Shown in pieces: positions 41,943 to 44,686 of a stretch of DNA of 44,686 bases (within the stretch, counting starts at the first letter, position 1; each line of letters begins with the position of its first letter). Both the position numbers and the translations under genes were made by a program. The notes beneath the pieces are model-generated. The model was not told where the DNA came from and did not search any database. It worked only from the letters and a program-made list of their open reading frames with translations. The stretch comes from Verrucomicrobiota bacterium (lineage in GTDB: Bacteria; Verrucomicrobiota; Kiritimatiellia; SS1-B-03-39; UBA6053), in the NCBI GenBank assembly GCA_020831625.1, contig JAFIGD010000042.1, positions 1 to 44,686 of the forward strand, written 5' to 3'.

Positions 41943-42173
41943 CTATATTTCAATTTCAAACGTGTGGAACCTGCCGGTGATATCCAGTTTGACTCTTTGG
42001 CACAGCATTTTGTTTCGCACCAGAATGATCTGGCCTTCACCTCCGGCACGGATAATCACAATGCGGCCAGTGAACAGCTCTCCGGCACGGCCTTCCGACA
42101 CCGTATGGAGTCGATCACCGATTTGCAGTATAGTCCCGTCTTCAGGCAAACGCAATTCTGAATCTTTTGACAT
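41943..42173 (-). CDS. Small hypothetical beta-rich protein
   Basis: 76 residues from ATG 42173 (MSKDSELRLPEDGTILQIGD); the frame extends upstream into repeat sequence, so the later start is preferred. It has alternating strands ('GRIVIIRAGGEGQIILVRNK', 'VKLDITGRFHTFEIEI') that could form a small barrel. No family recognised. It ends 24 bases from the larC start, in the same direction, so it may be co-transcribed with larC. Confidence 0.5.
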   Translation of the reverse strand: MSKDSELRLPEDGTILQIGDRLHTVSEGRAGELFTGRIVIIRAGGEGQIILVRNKMLCQRVKLDITGRFHTFEIEI

Positions 42174-42316
42174 AATTCCTAATCTCCGAAACGACTTCGA
42201 TCCCGTAGATAAAGGGCGATCTTTCCCACAACGAAAATGAGAATCAGCCATCCGAGGTTGTGGAGCCTCCAGGCTCGGCGTCCGGGGTTTTTGAACACAA
42301 TGTGAAACGGTGTTTT

Positions 42317-42710
42317 CGAATGCCAAAGGCATTACACTCATAAGCCAGGGGCGTTGCCCTGACGCGTATACATATTTCGATCCCCGAAGGGGATATTCAC
42401 CGTAGCCGTGGGCAAGGGGCGCTCAAGCCCCGCCGCCCACGGTTTTTGTACAAAGAGATAGCAAACCCTGAAAAGGTTACTCACCTTGAACCCGCCTTAT
42501 TCGCCTTCAAAATCCGCTGGGTGAGGCATCCCTTCAGGATCCAGGATTTTTTTTTACGTTCCCACCGTGGGTGTCTCGCTGCGCGCGAAACCCACGGCTA
42601 CGGTGAATTGCCCGTTCCGGGCAAAAAAAACATGCGCATTTTTTAATTCTTGAAATGTGTATACTCGTCAGTGCGTTGCCCCTGGCTAACGGGTTGTATC
42701 CCGTTGAGAT
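42317..42710. repeat. Long imperfect inverted repeat built from dispersed repeats
   Basis: The left arm 42317-42413 holds an inverted copy of the GTATACTCGTCAG repeat followed by an inverted CCCACGGCTACGGTGAAT. The right arm 42590-42710 has the same two blocks in mirror order and direct orientation (CCCACGGCTACGGTGAAT at 42591, GTATACTCGTCAG at 42658). Each arm also has its own small variable palindrome: ATCCCCGAAGGGGAT on the left and GCCCGTTCCGGGC on the right. About 175 bases separate the arms. Confidence 0.75.
42406..42447 (+). terminator. Terminator-like hairpin with T5 tail
   Basis: CCGTGGGC (42406-42413) pairs with GCCCACGG (42435-42442), with an inner stem GGGGC/GCCCC (42416-42420, 42427-42431), and TTTTT follows at once. 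It has the form of a + strand intrinsic terminator, but no + strand gene lies upstream. It may be part of the repeat family rather than a working terminator. Confidence 0.5.
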
Positions 42711-42740
42711 AAAAACGGCGGACGGAAAAATAAAGTTTTG

Positions 42741-42815
42741 TGGAACCGCCCCGCAGTGTGCTGCCGCAGCATGCGAAGCGCGAAGGCGCATGCGGACCCG
42801 AACGCGGGGTGATAT
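42741..42815 (+). other. Group II intron domain-V-like relic, isolated
   Basis: AACCGCCCCGC (42744-42754) can pair with GCGGGGTGAT (42804-42813), as in the lower stem of bacterial group II intron domain V. The interior, with GCAGCATGCGAAGCGCGAAG and GGCGCATGCGGACCC, is nearly the same as in the element at 44509-44611. No maturase lies before this copy. Confidence 0.5.
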
Positions 42816-42929
42816 GGATGCTTGGAGCCGAACCGAGTCGGTCAGTTCCCGGGTACCCGATTCTGATTGAGTAGCTTTTGCATTCGATTGAGCTGACAAA
42901 TACCCGTGGATCCAAAGAAAATCATAATT

Positions 42930-42989
42930 AAACCAATTGAGGTCATCCTCATCCCACTGCCGAAGTAGCAATCTTTCCGTTCTAATCAT
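42930..42989 (-). pseudogene. GNAT acetyltransferase N-terminal stub
   Basis: From ATG 42989 the frame reads MIRTERLLLRQWDEDDLNWF, the canonical first strand and helix of RimJ/RimL-type GNAT acetyltransferases. The next residues (NYDFLWIHGYLSAQ) no longer fit, and no acetyl-CoA-binding motif follows. About 20 codons of the gene survive. Confidence 0.65.
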
Positions 42990-43042
42990 GCGTCGCCTCC
43001 ATTCTCTGGTTGGGCATATACATTCTGCCCAAACGACATGGC

Positions 43043-43240
43043 TCACAGATGCGCGTTCAGTGCATTCTGTGCAGCCAATTGTTCAGCTTCCGCATAGGGG
43101 ATTTTCCACACGGTCTTTTTACCATCCCACAGGGGAATGGGTTCTTTCTCGGCAACAGCCTTTTGCAGGACCTTCAATGCGGCGCGGTTCATGGCCTGCT
43201 GAGCCAAGAGGGTATCAGGGTTTTTACTGGTCTTTTTCAT
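43043..43240 (-). CDS. Small protein downstream of the zeta toxin, possible antitoxin
   Basis: 65 residues from ATG 43240 (MKKTSKNPDTLLAQQAMNRA), overlapping the end of the toxin gene by 17 bases. It is helical with a short strand motif 'IPLWDGKKTVWKIPYAEAEQ'. Small proteins with a 'P-[LV]-W-x-[DN]-G-K' stretch often accompany zeta-toxin-like kinases. Whether it neutralises the toxin is inference, since classical epsilon antitoxins are different proteins and usually come first. Confidence 0.7.
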   Translation of the reverse strand: MKKTSKNPDTLLAQQAMNRAALKVLQKAVAEKEPIPLWDGKKTVWKIPYAEAEQLAAQNALNAHL

Positions 43241-43733
43241 CGATGAGTTCCGGGTTTCCATAAGCAGTATCCCACACTTTCCAGTCATCTGCAATCTGTT
43301 TGTAAAGATCAAGGTTAGCCAGCCCCCTTTCAAAGCGTCTTTTGATTACATCCGCAGGGATATGATGACCACCCTGCTTCACGCGTTGCCGAACCCGTTC
43401 CTGAGCCAGTTCAACGGTGGGGAGCGTCAGAAAGTGCAAAACGACTATATATCCCTTCGATTTTGCCTCCAGGAGAAGGCGAAGATGGCTTTTTCCACTC
43501 AGCGTGCTTTCCAGGGCGAAGGATTCACATCTTCGAAGGCATTCCCGGACCCGATCCAGCAGGATTTTCGAGGCTTCAATCGCAACCTTTTCAGGAGCAA
43601 ACGGGGAGAGGCCAGCCGCAATCAGGTCGGCATTCAGAAAATTGTCCATGGCGGCTTCTGCCGGGAGAAACTCTGTGGCAAACGTGGTCTTCCCGGCTCC
43701 ATTCGGGCCTGCGATCAGGATACAGGTTTTCAT
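43224..43733 (-). CDS. Zeta-toxin-family P-loop kinase
   Basis: A 169-residue P-loop kinase of the zeta toxin family. 'LIAGPNGAGKTTFA' is Walker A (Gly9-Thr17), 'NFLNADLIAAGLSPF' contains the conserved Asp that selects substrate, and 'SFALESTLSGKS' is the family's E-S-T-x-S motif. 'RVRQRVKQGGHHIPADVIKRR' supplies the lid arginines. True zeta toxins phosphorylate UDP-N-acetylglucosamine and block peptidoglycan synthesis. Shorter chromosomal members such as this one are less well characterised. It sits between a frameshifted upstream gene (eight bases away) and a small overlapping downstream gene, forming a three-gene operon. Confidence 0.88.
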   Translation of the reverse strand: MKTCILIAGPNGAGKTTFATEFLPAEAAMDNFLNADLIAAGLSPFAPEKVAIEASKILLDRVRECLRRCESFALESTLSGKSHLRLLLEAKSKGYIVVLHFLTLPTVELAQERVRQRVKQGGHHIPADVIKRRFERGLANLDLYKQIADDWKVWDTAYGNPELIDEKDQ

Positions 43734-43741
43734 AAGCCGGT

Positions 43742-44069
43742 TTATGACGATGCAATGGTGTCCTGTCCAGAATCATGCGGAAAAATCTTCGCAATGAGAG
43801 GCCCGATGGCCGGGCGGTCATCTTCAGAAAAATCGGATTCATCACTGTATTCAATCACTTGGAATTTTTCATAAAGCCACTTACTGATAGGAAGTCCAAT
43901 TGTAATTCCCCTCATTGTCGACAAGCCAAATACAGTCCAGTCCGTCCTGTTGGGAATAGTAACCGACTCTTCGGATTTCGCCTATCTCATGCCCTTTTTT
44001 CCTCGCATGAGGCCATAATTTTATAAGCCGCAAAACACTTCCGGGAGGTATGGGGATGATTTTTTTCAT
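43742..44069 (-). pseudogene. Frameshifted small gene upstream of the zeta toxin
   Basis: The first part, from ATG 44069, reads MKKIIPIPPGSVLRLIKLWP ... 'EIRRVGYYSQQDGLDCIWLVDNEGNYNW' and stops at TAA 43881-43883. The second part, in another frame, continues 'SKWLYEKFQVIEYSDESDFS' and 'DDRPAIGPLIAKIFP' to 43742. Joined, they make one plausible ~108-residue protein with the break near TATCAGTAAGTGG. Whether this is a true mutation or a one-base sequencing error cannot be judged here. No known function. Confidence 0.65.
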
Positions 44070-44480
44070 TTGCTGAACGGCTACCCTGACCGGACTGTCA
44101 GTCCCGCCTCTCTTCGGGAGTTTCGCTTCCGACTGAAGCGGCTGACCGGGCGGAACTGGTTCGTCTCCATGGAATACCGGCTTGCACAGTTGCGACTCCA
44201 CGTCAGGGGATGGATGAACTACTACGGACTCTCCGAACCGCACAGCCACTGGCAGGATCTTGCCCGGTGGGTTTTCCGGCGGCTTCGGCTCTGCTACTGG
44301 GTCATGTGGAAACGACCACGGACCCGGATCGGCAATCTGCTGAAGCTGACCGATGACCCGAGAACGGCAATCGGCCTGGGGCGCAATTCAGTCGGCCCGT
44401 GGAAAGCGTCCCGAATGCTGGGGTTGGTCCTTACGAATGAATGGCTGATGGAGCAGGGTGCAACGCATCTTGCGCAGGAG
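44070..44480 (+). pseudogene. Group II intron maturase, C-terminal fragment
   Basis: The frame gives the maturase-specific (domain X) region: 'SLREFRFRLKRLTGRNWFVS', 'RLHVRGWMNYYGLSEPHS', 'LCYWVMWKRPRTRIGNLLKL' and 'GPWKASRMLGLVLTNEWLME'. The whole reverse transcriptase domain (YADD etc.) is missing, and the frame has only a TTG as possible start, so this is a 5'-truncated relic. The frame stays open to 44645 through the intron's 3' end. It abuts the 5' end of the broken toxin-operon gene, which it may have disturbed. Confidence 0.88.
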
Positions 44481-44508
44481 TGGGAGCGATGTGCCGCCCC
44501 TTCGTTGA

Positions 44509-44611
44509 ACCGCCCCGCTGTGTGCCGCCGTAGCAGGCGAAGCGCGAAGGCGCATGCGGACCCACCTTCGTCCTGCGGGCTACGGCGTGGCATGCCCGCA
44601 CGCGGGGTGGT
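44509..44611 (+). ncRNA. Group II intron 3' end: domain-V-like stem with insert
   Basis: ACCGCCCCGC (44509-44518) pairs with GCGGGGTGGT (44602-44611, one G-U pair). It lies 29 bases after the maturase coding homology, where domain V is expected, and is followed by GTGGGAGCTGGGAGCTGG. A normal domain V is about 34 bases; here the stem holds about 80 extra bases with GTAGCAGGCGAAGCGCGAAG and GGCGCATGCGGACCC. Similar inserts occur at 42755-42803 and, in part, at 34858-34885. Confidence 0.5.
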
Positions 44612-44686
44612 GTGGGAGCTGGGAGCTGGCCCTAGTACTCAGTAAAGCATAAATCTTCGCATAGGACCGTGAGATTCCGAGTGGAT

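Larger units (their letters stand above)
42174..43042. other. Gene-poor region with nested repeats
   Basis: About 870 bases without an intact gene. They hold a long imperfect inverted repeat (42317-42710) with internal hairpins, a domain-V-like intron relic (42741-42815) and a GNAT stub (42930-42989). Longer open frames here read through repeats and are not supported. Confidence 0.6.

Noticed and set aside
42534-43046. 170-codon minus frame across repeats
   Set aside because: Only a 20-codon GNAT start is recognisable; the rest reads through repeats and the intron relic.
44070-44645. Functional group II intron
   Set aside because: The reverse transcriptase domain is absent and the stem is interrupted; only the C-terminal maturase part remains.

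Overview
The window (about 60% GC over most of its length) looks like a chromosome segment from the PVC group, most likely Verrucomicrobiota or Kiritimatiellota. The main reasons are a pseudopilin with an H-X9-DG-like tail, GH16 and beta-helix secreted enzymes under a LacI regulator, and intergenic regions full of 7-8 bp tandem repeats and small palindromic repeats. The placement is inference. I see no tRNA, rRNA or CRISPR array.

1-16.9 kb: a carbohydrate-use cluster on the + strand. It encodes a secreted GH16 enzyme, a secreted LamG/beta-helix protein, three GH94 phosphorylases with a small lipoprotein between the first two, a pseudopilin and a second GH16. A LacI-type regulator faces it from the other strand. 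A 16-bp motif recurs in front of the three transcription starts of the cluster and may be the operator. The logic is extracellular beta-glucan cutting followed by intracellular phosphorolysis to sugar phosphate. 17.3-20.7 kb: ackA-pta, which turns acetyl-CoA into acetate and ATP.

20.7-34.7 kb: a layered defence island. First comes an ietAS-type AAA ATPase/subtilase pair. It is flanked by ~190-bp direct repeats, and its protease gene is split by a -1 shift at a G6 run. Then a minus-strand series runs from 34.7 to 25.4 kb. A Type ISP restriction gene has had its middle replaced by an AT-rich Type II cytosine methyltransferase/endonuclease pair. Directly overlapping the ISP stop is a three-gene cassette: a PD-(D/E)XK nuclease, a zinc-ribbon membrane protein and a membrane-anchored retropepsin-like protease. 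After it come a stub of an AAA ATPase, two unknown small proteins and an HNH nuclease. The nuclease/zinc-ribbon/retropepsin cassette is the best candidate for an undescribed system: the two membrane proteins appear to share a domain, and all three genes are tightly coupled.

34.7-42.2 kb: mostly housekeeping and accessory genes. They are a large secreted protein of unknown fold, an SDR protein without the catalytic Tyr beside an iron-sulfur (6-4) photolyase, a DUF429 protein, LarC (nickel-pincer cofactor) with a His-rich loop, and a 76-aa protein. 42.2-44.7 kb: gene debris and mobile remnants. These are a long imperfect inverted repeat, two domain-V-like group II intron ends (one after a truncated maturase), a GNAT stub, and a zeta-toxin operon whose first gene is frameshifted.
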